From the NCBI GenBank assembly GCA_031269245.1, contig JAISZL010000060.1:1-35829 (forward strand): a DNA stretch of 35,829 nucleotides. The letters run 5' to 3'. The notes under the pieces are model-generated. The model saw only the letters and a list, made by a program, of their open reading frames with translations. It had not been told where the DNA came from and did not search any database. This stretch comes from Synergistaceae bacterium (lineage in GTDB: Bacteria; Synergistota; Synergistia; Synergistales; Synergistaceae). The translations under genes were made by a program, and so were the position numbers. The first letter of the stretch is position 1. Each line of letters begins with the position of its first letter. Of this stretch, positions 16,454 to 24,900 are shown in pieces.

Positions 16454-17299
16454 GTGAGGACTATCAGTGACTACTACAGGATAAAGGACATATCGCGGCT
16501 CTATGGCATTGGCCCCGACTCGCTCAGGTACTACGAGGAGATAGGCATACTGACGCCGCGTAGGGGAGACAACGGCTACAGGCTTTACGGGATGGGGGAC
16601 ATATACAAGCTGAACGTGATAAAGGACCTGAGGCAGCTAGGATTTTCCATGTCGCGGATAAAGGGGTATCTCGACAACAAGAGGCTGGATAACACGCTGG
16701 CGCTCCTTCGGGAGGAGGAGTCGATCATCTCGGCGGAGATGATGGGTTTGGCCGCGAGGGAGCGTTCTATACGCGCGCGCGTATCGGAGCTCGCCTCATA
16801 CGAAGCGGCCGATACGCGCGCGGTCCGCGTCGTCGAGTGCCCGGAGAGGCCATGCGTCCGCATGGAGGCCGACTGCGTCCGCGACGAGGAGATAGACCTG
16901 GCCATGACGAGGCTGCACAGGAGATTCGACTACAAGGTGTACTCCATGAGCGGCTGCACGATAGGCGCGTCCCAGCGGGTTAGCGACGTCCGCGGCGGTA
17001 TACGCGGGCTCTTTCGCTCGGTGTTCTTCATAGTGGGTACGGGCGAGATCGAACCGGACTTCTCGATCCCTGGAGGGAGCTACCTGTCGCTGCACTACAG
17101 GGGAGGTTACGGACAGAGCCCCGCGATGATAGACGAGCTGCTCTCCTACGCCGACTCGAAGGGCCGCTGCACGCGCGGCGACATACTGGAGCTCTACAAG
17201 ATAGACATCCACGAGACGAACGATGCGGACGAGTTCCTGACGGAGCTTCAGGTCATGGTTGGCCCGCCGCCTCACGAACGGCGCCGTCGCGGCCGATAA
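16454..17299 (+). CDS. MerR-family regulator with GyrI-like effector domain
   Basis: The protein is 281 residues. Residues 7-75 form the MerR winged helix-turn-helix (IKDISRLYGIGPDSLRYYEE, then GILTPRRGDNGYRLY). A coiled-coil dimerisation helix follows (LALLREEESIISAEMMGLAARERSIRARV is split over residues 82-110). The C-terminal part (about 125-275) resembles the GyrI-like/BmrR drug-binding domain. Such proteins bind a cationic drug and activate an efflux gene. The start is GTG at 16454 with GGAG close upstream. It is divergent from the MATE gene and likely binds the dyad at 16353-16369, also controlling its own transcription. Confidence 0.88.
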   Translation: MRTISDYYRIKDISRLYGIGPDSLRYYEEIGILTPRRGDNGYRLYGMGDIYKLNVIKDLRQLGFSMSRIKGYLDNKRLDNTLALLREEESIISAEMMGLAARERSIRARVSELASYEAADTRAVRVVECPERPCVRMEADCVRDEEIDLAMTRLHRRFDYKVYSMSGCTIGASQRVSDVRGGIRGLFRSVFFIVGTGEIEPDFSIPGGSYLSLHYRGGYGQSPAMIDELLSYADSKGRCTRGDILELYKIDIHETNDADEFLTELQVMVGPPPHERRRRGR

Positions 17300-17404
17300 A
17301 TAAAAAAACGACTGGAAATATCGGTATGGCGGAGCCGGCGCGAGTGCCGCGGTTTTTCGCGTCTTCGCGTGATTTCGCAAGGCCGGGAGGAGGGGGTGAC
17401 TGCG

Positions 17405-18118
17405 ATGAAGATAGATGACGTGCACAGGTGCCCGTACTGCGGGTATATGTATCAGACCGCGCTGGGGCAGAACGTGTTCTCCAACATGTTCTCGGAGCCC
17501 GGCGGAAGCGTCGCGGTCCACTCCGTGATATTCGTCTGTCCGCACATAGCGTGCGGGAAGCCCGAGGTGGCGGTGGAGGCCGGCGCGGTCCATGCGTCGA
17601 TGAAGGGGAAGGCGGACGCGGACCGTCAGAAGATCGTGTGCGATTTGCCCGGCAGTTTCTTCTCGGAGAGGCTCCTGCCGAACGACTCTGGAGGGAAGCC
17701 CGAGTTCAAGGCGGACTCCGTGCCGGATGCGGTCTTCAGGGACTACGACGAGGCGTGCAGGCTGCTGAAGGCGAGCCCGTCGGCGTCCGCGACCTATGCG
17801 CGCAGGTGCCTTCAGAACATGGTGAGGAAGAAGTTCAAGCTCAAGCCCGGAAAGTTCCAGAACGAGATAAAGATCCTCTCCAACATGGCCGGGCAGGTGA
17901 GGCAGGAGGTCATCGACGCGTTGGAGCGCGTGCGCAAGATAGGCAAGTTCAAGGCGATGCCGGAGGACGACGTCAGGATCATAGGTGAGGTGACGTACAT
18001 GGAGGCCCGCCAGATAATAGAGATAATAGAGGTGATACTGTTCGACTGGTTCCTCGCGCCGGCGGAGCGGGACAAAAAGACCGGGTCGCTGAAGGCCAAG
18101 CTCGGCGGCGGCGCCTGA
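17405..18118 (+). CDS. DUF4145-domain protein with N-terminal zinc ribbon-like motif
   Basis: The protein is 237 residues and cytosolic. Near the N-terminus CPYCG and, about 45 residues later, CPHIACGK look like a split zinc ribbon. Residues 110-225 fit DUF4145 (YARRCLQNMVRKKFKL ... IGKFKAMPEDD ... FDWFLAPAERDKK). DUF4145 proteins occur in restriction, defence and other contexts, with no settled function. The start is ATG at 17405 after GGAGGAGGGGG. The first ChrA-type gene begins seven bases after its stop, so they are likely co-transcribed; the functional tie is not obvious. Confidence 0.8.
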   Translation: MKIDDVHRCPYCGYMYQTALGQNVFSNMFSEPGGSVAVHSVIFVCPHIACGKPEVAVEAGAVHASMKGKADADRQKIVCDLPGSFFSERLLPNDSGGKPEFKADSVPDAVFRDYDEACRLLKASPSASATYARRCLQNMVRKKFKLKPGKFQNEIKILSNMAGQVRQEVIDALERVRKIGKFKAMPEDDVRIIGEVTYMEARQIIEIIEVILFDWFLAPAERDKKTGSLKAKLGGGA

Positions 18119-18125
18119 CGCCAGG

Positions 18126-18710
18126 ATGTCCATGTTCAATAAACTGAACACGCTGAATAAGCGATTTAAGCCCTCCGATCCGTTTGAGACGTTCGCGGTC
18201 TTTTTCAAGATAGGCGCGCTCACGTTCGGCGGTGGGTACGCGATGCTGCCCCTCCTTCAGAGGGACATAGTGCAACGTCTGGGCTGGGCGACCGACGAGG
18301 AGGTTCTGGACTACTACGCCATAAGCCAGAGTCTGCCGGGGATAGTCGCGGCCAATACCGCGATGCTCATAGGCTACGGGAGGGGGAAGATACCCGGGCT
18401 CGCCGCCGCGGTCTTAGGTATAGCGCTCCCGTCGCTCTTGATAATCCTGGCGATAGCCATGTTCATCGAGAACTTCCTGTACATCGAGTCGGTCGGCCAC
18501 GCGTTCAACGGCATAAGGGCGGCGGTGGCGGCCCTCGTAGCGGGCACGGCGGTTAAGATGCTCGAGGGGTGCGTGAGGGATTCGGCCAGCGCGGCCATCT
18601 TCCTCACGGCTTTGGCCGCCTTCGCCTTCATGGACGTCTACCCCGCGATACCGGTCGTCGCTGGCGCGCTCGCCGGCGCCGCGCTAAAAGGGAGGGGTGG
18701 GAGTCTGTGA
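18126..18710 (+). CDS. Chromate transporter (ChrA) family, half-size subunit A
   Basis: The protein is 194 residues, the length of one ChrA (CHR) domain. The family motif FFKIGALTFGGGYAMLPLL is at about residues 26-44, followed by the SQSLPGIVAANTAMLIGY stretch. Short-chain CHR proteins occur in pairs encoded by adjacent genes with opposite membrane topology and together make a functional transporter. The start is ATG at 18126; ATG two codons later is also possible. The reading frame overlaps the next gene by the GTGA of its stop. Despite the name, many homologues have not been shown to move chromate. Confidence 0.9.
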   Translation: MSMFNKLNTLNKRFKPSDPFETFAVFFKIGALTFGGGYAMLPLLQRDIVQRLGWATDEEVLDYYAISQSLPGIVAANTAMLIGYGRGKIPGLAAAVLGIALPSLLIILAIAMFIENFLYIESVGHAFNGIRAAVAALVAGTAVKMLEGCVRDSASAAIFLTALAAFAFMDVYPAIPVVAGALAGAALKGRGGSL

Positions 18711-19273
18711 CGGTCTACCTCGCGCTCGTATGGGAGTTTCTGAAGGTGGGGCTCTTCTCCGTCGGAGGCGGGCTGGCGACGCTGCCCTTCCTCTACCGTT
18801 TGGCCGACAGATACCCGTGGTTCGACCGAGGGACACTGATTGGCATGATAGCGATTTCCGAGTCCACCCCCGGCCCGATGGGCATCAACATGGCCACCTA
18901 CGCGGGGTACGCGGCGGGCGGCGCGCTGGGCGGGGTGTTGGCGACGGTCTCGCTCCTCGCGCCGTCGGTCTTGATATTGGCGTTCGTCGTCAAGATATTG
19001 GGCCGCTTCAGGGAAAGCCATCTCGTGAAGGCCGCGTTTTACGGCGTGAGGCCGGCTGTGGCGGCTCTCATCGCGTCGGCCGCTGTCGGTATAGTCAGGA
19101 TAACACTGATCGACGTGCCTCGCCTCGCCCGGACCGGGTCCGTCGCGGAGTCGCTCAACTACAGGCAGATCCTGCTCTTCTGCGCCATTTATTATCTGAT
19201 GAGGAGGTACGACAAGCACCCAGCCTGTTACATAGCGGGCGCCGCGTTGGCGGGCGCAGTCCTGGGGCTGTGA
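18707..19273 (+). CDS. Chromate transporter (ChrA) family, half-size subunit B
   Basis: The protein is 188 residues. The CHR motif appears as FLKVGLFSVGGGLATLPFL, followed by ISESTPGPMGINMATYAGY, both standard for the second partner of the pair. The start is GTG at 18707, overlapping the TGA of the first half gene (GTGA), with GGAGGGG about nine bases upstream. The two subunits are thus translationally coupled and probably form a heterodimer in the inner membrane exporting an anion such as chromate, or an unknown one. It converges with the M48 peptidase gene, and only three bases separate the two stops. Confidence 0.9.
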   Translation: MTVYLALVWEFLKVGLFSVGGGLATLPFLYRLADRYPWFDRGTLIGMIAISESTPGPMGINMATYAGYAAGGALGGVLATVSLLAPSVLILAFVVKILGRFRESHLVKAAFYGVRPAVAALIASAAVGIVRITLIDVPRLARTGSVAESLNYRQILLFCAIYYLMRRYDKHPACYIAGAALAGAVLGL

Positions 19274-19276
19274 GCG

Positions 19277-20437
19277 TTATTTATAGTAGTCGGCCATGGG
19301 GTGTGAGTTCCTGGCGCGCGAGAGCGCGCGATGGATCCCCTCCCTCAGGTTGTCGAGGGATTCTGAGCCCTCGGGCAGCTCGCTCCTCCTGACCACGCTT
19401 CTGCCCTTTATCAAAAACGACTCGTCCCCTCCTGATTGGCCTGAAACGCCGACCCTCACGTCGAACGGTATCGTCTCGAGCTGGAGGACGTCCCACAGCG
19501 CGGAGCAGACGCGCGAGAAGAGCGCCCTTGCGGGCGCGTCGTCCCTGCCTCGCCACGCCGGTTCGCCGTCGATCAGGAGCACGAGGTCGCCGGAGCGGGC
19601 TTCGACGGAGGGGCGCAGGTTTCCCAGGGCGTATTTTCTGTTGACCGGTATGCCGTGATCCTCCATGTAAGCGTGCGCGGCCTCGATCCTGTCGTCTATC
19701 TCGGGATGGGTCTGGTATATGCCGGGGTCGACGTATGCGCGCTTCATGCGCTCCATCTTCAGCCGCTCCTGCAGCGTCAGCATCCCCACAGGGTTGTAAC
19801 CGGCGCGCGCCAGTGCGTCGATCCCATGCGCGTCGGCCTCGCATTCGATGTCGATGCTGTAATCACCCATCACCGCGACCTGAAGCGCGCTCGCGGCCAT
19901 CATAGCCGCGCCCTCCCCCCTGGACGCTATGACCGCCGCCAGGGCTAAGAGCGTCATTTTATTGTTGCGCGCGGCCTGTATCATGACATGCTTCCTGTCG
20001 GCGTGAACCATCTCGTGGGCTATGACCCCCGCCAGCTCCAGGTCCGTCCGGACGAAATCCAGCATCCCCCTAGTGACGTATACCTTGCCTCCAGCGAGCG
20101 CGAACGCGTTTACGACGTCAGCGTCGAGTATCCGAACGTCGTAGGGGAGGTTTCGCTCCATGAGCGGGGCAAGGCGGTTCACTATCATCTCGACCTTCGC
20201 CTGACGAGCGGGGTCCGCTATGACGGCCCATCTTTTTTCTATCTCGGCGCTGACCTTTTCACTGAGCTTTATCTCCTGATGCGTGGCGTCGGAGGACAGA
20301 GCGGCGGGGGCGCAACACGCCGCCCCCGCCCCGCCCAACGTCAAAATCACGGCCCCGAGGAGTGCGCCTTTGCGCAGCGGCGCCGCCACTGCCGCGAAAA
20401 ATTTTTGAAGGGCGCGATGCTCCCAGTACTCGGTCAA
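19277..20437 (-). CDS. M48-family metallopeptidase, exported
   Basis: The protein is 386 residues when started at TTG 20437. The zinc site is HEMVH at residues 141-145, with the third ligand probably E200 in ECEADAHG; this is the M48 (HtpX/BepA/LoiP-like) pattern. A hydrophobic segment at about 24-42 (GALLGAVILTLGGAGA) looks like a signal peptide, so the enzyme acts in the periplasm or at the membrane in quality control of envelope proteins. A GTG at 20389 would give a shorter, more ordinary signal peptide but has no clear ribosome binding site. It follows the flgN-like gene by 36 bases on the same strand. Confidence 0.88.
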   Translation of the reverse strand: MTEYWEHRALQKFFAAVAAPLRKGALLGAVILTLGGAGAACCAPAALSSDATHQEIKLSEKVSAEIEKRWAVIADPARQAKVEMIVNRLAPLMERNLPYDVRILDADVVNAFALAGGKVYVTRGMLDFVRTDLELAGVIAHEMVHADRKHVMIQAARNNKMTLLALAAVIASRGEGAAMMAASALQVAVMGDYSIDIECEADAHGIDALARAGYNPVGMLTLQERLKMERMKRAYVDPGIYQTHPEIDDRIEAAHAYMEDHGIPVNRKYALGNLRPSVEARSGDLVLLIDGEPAWRGRDDAPARALFSRVCSALWDVLQLETIPFDVRVGVSGQSGGDESFLIKGRSVVRRSELPEGSESLDNLREGIHRALSRARNSHPMADYYK

Positions 20438-20473
20438 ATCTTCAGGACCTGACTTCCCGTGCCGCCGGTTCGC

Positions 20474-20938
20474 CTAATAGGTCGACGCAATCCCCTGGGA
20501 ATAGCCTTTCATGGCAACCCTGCCGCGCCCCATTTTAAGCAGCGTTTTGCGCATCTCGGCCAGGTTTTCCTCCAGGGACGCGCGGATCATGCCCTCCCGG
20601 TCGAGCAGCTTTTGGCCGAGATCCTTGATCTCGTTCAGCTGCGCTACTATCTGATTGTAGCCGTTCTCCCCGATGCGATCCGAAAGCGAGTTCCAGAACG
20701 CCGGGCCCTCCCTTCCCCCCGAAAGTCCCAATGATTCTGAAATCTCGTTCCATCGCTCCAGCAGGATCTCCTGACGCGATATCACGGATTGCTTTTGCCG
20801 CAGGATTTCGAGCAGCCCCTCCATGTCGGATGCCCGCACCCTGTACTCCTCGACGTCCACGAGGGCGCTGAGAGATTTGTAAAGGTTGAGCTCCTCCTCC
20901 ACAAGCGTGTTCACAGTTTCAAAAAACTCAGTAGGCAA
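20474..20938 (-). CDS. FlgN-like flagellar export chaperone
   Basis: The protein is 154 residues, nearly all helical, with heptad-like repeats. The N-terminal FFETVNTLVEEELNLYKSLSAL and a following segment with ILRQKQSVISRQEILLERW match the FlgN family, which guards the hook-associated proteins FlgK and FlgL before export. The start is TTG at 20938, inside the end of fliS, with GGAGGG seven bases upstream; the genes overlap by 11 bases. No ATG is suitably placed. Position right after fliS supports the flagellar assignment, since FlgN sequences are poorly conserved. Confidence 0.75.
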   Translation of the reverse strand: MPTEFFETVNTLVEEELNLYKSLSALVDVEEYRVRASDMEGLLEILRQKQSVISRQEILLERWNEISESLGLSGGREGPAFWNSLSDRIGENGYNQIVAQLNEIKDLGQKLLDREGMIRASLEENLAEMRKTLLKMGRGRVAMKGYSQGIASTY

Positions 20939-21380
20939 AGTTAGTCCCTCCCGCCTGCTGGACGACCGCAGCAGTTTTCTTCCCTTTCGTCTCGCTCTTG
21001 AGTTTAGCTATAGCCTCCACCCACGTCGCCTTCAACTCCTCCATCATAAGGCGCACCACCTTGACCATCTCCGCGTCCTTCTTCACGTTGGCATCGACGA
21101 GCTGATAGTACATGTAGTCGTAAAGCCTCATCAACGCGGCTGCGATTTCACCTCCCTGTTCGAGGTTCAGCGTGATCATGAGCTCTCGCACGACTGACTG
21201 AGCCCTTTGAAGCTGAGAGTTGATCTGTTCGACGTCGTTCGCCTCGATGGCCTTCTCGGCCGTCCTGCACGATCTGATGCCGATGTCGTAAGTTATTATA
21301 AGCAGCTGCTCCTTAGACGCCATTTGAATCTGGTTGACCCTGTAGGTGTCCTGAGCCTGCTGCGCAAAATGTTCATCCAT
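20928..21380 (-). CDS. fliS: Flagellar export chaperone FliS
   Basis: The protein is 150 residues, slightly longer than most FliS. The N-terminal QAQDTYRVNQIQMASKEQLL and IITYDIGIRSCRTAEKAIE are diagnostic; the helical remainder (RAQSVVRELMITLNLEQGGEIA, split here for length at ELMI) and LMRLYDYMYYQLVDAN are also typical. FliS binds the C-terminus of flagellin and prevents early polymerisation in the cytosol. The last 20 residues are a low-complexity tail. The start is ATG at 21380. FliD, the usual upstream neighbour, is not in the window; the gene before it is tRNA-Pro. An exact GCCGATAA box lies 64 bases upstream. Confidence 0.92.
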   Translation of the reverse strand: MDEHFAQQAQDTYRVNQIQMASKEQLLIITYDIGIRSCRTAEKAIEANDVEQINSQLQRAQSVVRELMITLNLEQGGEIAAALMRLYDYMYYQLVDANVKKDAEMVKVVRLMMEELKATWVEAIAKLKSETKGKKTAAVVQQAGGTNFAY

Positions 21381-21443
21381 TCAGGCCTGCCCCCATATAG
21401 TAGCATTTAGCCGGTCCACCGACGAGTTGCTGACCGTATTAAA

Positions 21444-21451
21444 TTATCGGC
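21444..21451 (-). promoter_or_regulatory. Sigma28-type -10 box upstream of fliS
   Basis: The minus strand reads GCCGATAA here, identical to the flagellar sigma28 (FliA) -10 consensus, 64 bases before the fliS start. The expected TAAA-like -35 is only weakly matched (TTAATTTG). The octamer alone could occur once by chance in a window this size. Confidence 0.4.
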
Positions 21452-21606
21452 CGTCGCGCGGTCTCAAATTAATGGAACCGCCGATGCTCAATTGAAGCCA
21501 AATTTGTATGTATCCACGCCGCGCGGGACATGAGTTTTTTGCGCTCTGTGGATTGGATATCCGAAGGGGCCTCGCTGATGGGATTTATCTATCACGCGAA
21601 AAAAGA

Positions 21607-21684
21607 TGGTCGGGATGAGAGGATTCGAACCTCCGACCACCTGCACCCCATGCAGGTACGCTAGCCAGACTGCGCTACATCCCG
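21607..21684 (-). tRNA. tRNA-Pro (anticodon GGG)
   Basis: The minus strand folds as a cloverleaf. The acceptor stem pairs CGGGATG (21684-21678) with CATCCCG (21617-21611), the anticodon stem is CCTGC/GCAGG with loop ATGGGGT, and the T arm contains GGTTCGAATCC. Anticodon GGG reads proline codons CCC and CCU. The discriminator A and the CCA end are encoded, giving 78 nucleotides. A T-rich tract follows the 3' end. Confidence 0.95.
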
Positions 21685-21696
21685 AACTTCTGGCGT

Positions 21697-21725
21697 ATTG
21701 TACCGTTCTTTCCCGAGTTGGTCAA
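21697..21725 (-). promoter_or_regulatory. Promoter of tRNA-Pro
   Basis: On the minus strand TTGACC (21725-21720) and TACAAT (21702-21697) are separated by 17 bases, with the tRNA 5' end 12 bases beyond the -10 box. The arrangement fits a sigma70 promoter starting very near the mature tRNA. Confidence 0.75.
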
Positions 21726-21753
21726 GGACAGGCGCGCGAAAAAATCCTCCCCC

Positions 21754-21789
21754 AAAAACCGCCCCCGGGTTATCGGCCGGGGGCGGTCC
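21754..21789 (-). terminator. Intrinsic terminator of the PFOR transcript
   Basis: On the minus strand CCGCCCCCGG and CCGGGGGCGG form a strong stem around a short loop, followed by TTTTTGG. It lies 128 bases after the PFOR stop, beyond the 101-bp repeat, so the repeat is part of the PFOR 3' untranslated region. Confidence 0.85.
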
Positions 21790-21801
21790 TTTGAGAGTAG
21801 C

Positions 21802-21902
21802 ATACCAATTTGAAATCAAAGACCTAAAGGGCGAAGCGTTAAAACAGGTTTGATCAACCATTCAGCCTTGTCAAAAACAGCTTGTTGATCGCGAATTGGT
21901 AT
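21802..21902. repeat. 101-bp MITE-like element, copy 2
   Basis: The element begins ATACCAATTTGAAATCAAAG and ends CGCGAATTGGTAT, so its tips ATACCAATT/AATTGGTAT are perfect inverted repeats of nine bases. An inner pair, GATCAAC and GTTGATC, can extend the fold. It has the same length as copy 1 (2763-2863) and shares one end over 28 bases with one difference, but the middle is quite different. It sits between the PFOR stop and its terminator, and contains no gene. Confidence 0.72.
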
Positions 21903-21916
21903 CAGTCCCTATATAT

Positions 21917-24900
21917 TCACTCCGCCGAGTAGTCCATCGCGGCCAAGTGCTGGTAGTAACGCCACTTGAGCTTCAGCTCGCGCTCCTCCTCGCGCAACAG
22001 TGCGGCGGCTTCCTCCGGGTTGCTCTTCTGAAGTGCCTTGTAGCGGACTTCGTTGTAGATATAGTCGCCGAGCGGGAGCGTCGGCGCCTTGCTGTCGATC
22101 GCGAGCGGGTTCTTCCCCTGGGCGGTCAGCGCCGGGTTGTAGCGCATGAGTATCCAGTGGCCGGAGTCTACGGCCTTCTTCTGTTGCTCCAAGCCCTTGT
22201 GCATCTCGATGCCGTGCGCGATGCAGTGGCTGTAGGCGATGATTATCGACGGGCCGTCGTAGGCCTCGGCCTCCAGGAACGTCTTGACGGTGTGAGAGTC
22301 GTTGGCGCCCATTGCCACTCGTCCCACGTACACGGTGCCATACGCCATCGCCATCAGCGCCAGGTCCTTCTTGCCCTGGCGCTTGCCGCCGGCGGCGAAC
22401 TTCGCTATCGCGCCGCGCGGCGTCGACTTCGACATCTGTCCGCCGGTGTTGGAATAGACCTCCGTGTCCAGCACCAATATGTTGACGTTGCGCTCGCTGG
22501 CCAGGACGTGGTCCAGGCCGCCGTAGCCTATGTCGTATGCCCATCCGTCGCCGCCGATGATCCACACGCTCTTCTTGACCAGCGCGTCCGCCACGGTGAG
22601 AAACTCCGCCGCGTCGGGTGTCTCCATCCACGACAGTTTCTCCTTGAGCAACTCGACCCTGTCGCGCTGCTCGCGGATCTCCCTCTCGGTGCTCTGCGGC
22701 GCCTCGATGAGCTGACGCGCGAAATCGCGCCCGATCTCGTCCTCCAGCTTGCGGAGCAGTTCGGCGGCGAACTCGCGATGCTTGTCCAGCGTGAGGCGGT
22801 ACCCCATGCCGAACTCCGCGTTGTCCTCGAAGAGCGAGTTGCTCCACGCCGGGCCGCGTCCGTCGTCGTTGAGGGTCCACGGCGTCGTCGGCAGGTTGCC
22901 GCCGTAGATGGAGCTGCAACCCGTCGCGTTCGCTATGAGCGTTCTATCCCCGAAAAGGCTGGAGAGCAGCTTTAGGTACGGCGTCTCGCCGCAGCCGCCA
23001 CAGGCGCCGGAGAACTCGAAGAGCGGGCGCAGGAGCTGCACGTCCTTCACCGTCTGGTGGTTGAGCAGGTTGCGGTCAACGTCCGGTATGCCCAGGAAGA
23101 AGTTCCAGTTGTCCCTCTCGCTCTCCCTTAGCGGCATCTGCTCCGACATGTTGATGGCTTTTCTGTCCGCCTGCGCCTTGTTCTTCGCCGGGCAGTTGTA
23201 CACGCACAGCCCGCAACCGATGCAGTCCTCCGGCGCCGCCTGGACCGTGTACTTCATCCCCGCGAAGTTCTTCCAGTTCGCGTCCTTGCTCTTGAAGGCC
23301 GGAGGCGCTTCCTTCAGAAGCTCCCCGTCGTACACCTTTGCACGGATCGCGGCGTGAGGGCAGACCAGCGCGCACTTGCCGCACTGGATGCACGTGCCGG
23401 GGTCCCACACGGGGATGTCGATCGCGACGTTGCGCTTCTCGTACCGCGTCGTGCCCGTCGGGTAAGAGCCGTCGTCCGGCATCGCGGACACCGGGAGGGA
23501 GTCCCCCTCATTGACCATCATCGGCGCCAGCACGCGGCGCACGAACTCGGGCGAGTCGGCGGCGACCGCTCCGCGGGCGGCCTCGGGGGACGGCGCGGCC
23601 TCCGGTATCCTGACCTCGAACAGGTTGGCCAGCGTCGAGTCCACGGCGTCGATGTTCTGCTTGACCACGTCGTCGCCCTTGCGGCCGTAGGTCTTCTTGA
23701 TGGACTTCTTTATCGCGCCGATGGCCTCGTCCTTAGGGAGCACCCCGCTGATGGCGAAGAAGCACGTCTGCATGATGGTGTTGATGCGCCCGCCCATGCC
23801 GGTCTCCTTGGCGATGGCGACGGCGTCTATCGTGTAGAGCTTTATCCTCTTGTCCATAATCTGCCGCTGGACCTTGGGAGGCAGATTGTCCCACACCGAG
23901 TCCCTGCCGTGGGGGCTGTTCAGGAGGAACGTGGAGCCCTCCATCGCGTTCTTGAGCATGTCGTAGCGCTCCAGGAACGAGAACTGGTGGCACGCTATGA
24001 AGTTGGCCTTGTTGATGAAGTACGACGCGTATATCGGGTTGGGCCCGAAGCGCAGGTGGCTCGTCGTTATGCCGCCCGATTTCTTGGAGTCGTACTCGAA
24101 GTAGCCCTGGGCGAAGAAATCCGTGTCCTCGCCTATTATCTTGATGGAGTTCTTGTTCGCCCCAACGGTGCCGTCAGCGCCCAGGCCGTAGAAGAGGCAG
24201 CGGACGCACTTCGGGTCCTCGGTCGTGAAGTTGGGGTCGTACCGCAGGCTGCTGAACGAGACGTCGTCGTCGATGCCCACGGTGAAGCGATTTTTCGGCT
24301 CGAGCCGGAACAGCTCGTCGTACACCGCCTTGACCATCGCCGGGGTGAAGTCCTTCGAGGAGAGGCCGTAGCGCCCGCCTATTATCGTTATGTCCGGGCG
24401 GGACGAGAGCGAGTGGACGACGTCCATGTACAGGGGCTCACCCGGCGCGGCGGGGTCCTTGCAACGGTCCAGGACGGCCACGGAGCGCACGGTCGACGGC
24501 AGCGAGTTGAGGAACGCGCCGATGTCGAACGGGCGGTAGAGCCGCACGATCAGGAGGCCTACTTTATCGCCCCCGGCGACCATGTGCTCCGCGGCCTCGC
24601 GGGCTACACAGGCGCCGCTGCCCATCATTATTATGGCGCGCTCCGCGTCCGGGGCGCCGAAATAGTCGAAGAGCCGGTATTTGCGCCCCAGACGGGCGGC
24701 GAACCGGTCCATCGCCCGCTGCGTGATGTTGGGCATATCCTCGAAGTACGGGGTGCAGGCCTCGCGCGACTGGAAGAACGTGTCGGGATTCTGCGCGGTG
24801 CCGCGGAGCTCTGGGCAGTCGGGAGTGAGCCCGCGCGATCTGTGTTCGCGGACGAGCTCCGGGTCGATCAGGGCTCTCATGTCATCGTAGGGTATGACCT

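Noticed and set aside
16796-18223. 475-codon minus-strand open frame
   Set aside because: Runs antisense across both the regulator and the DUF4145 gene; shadow.
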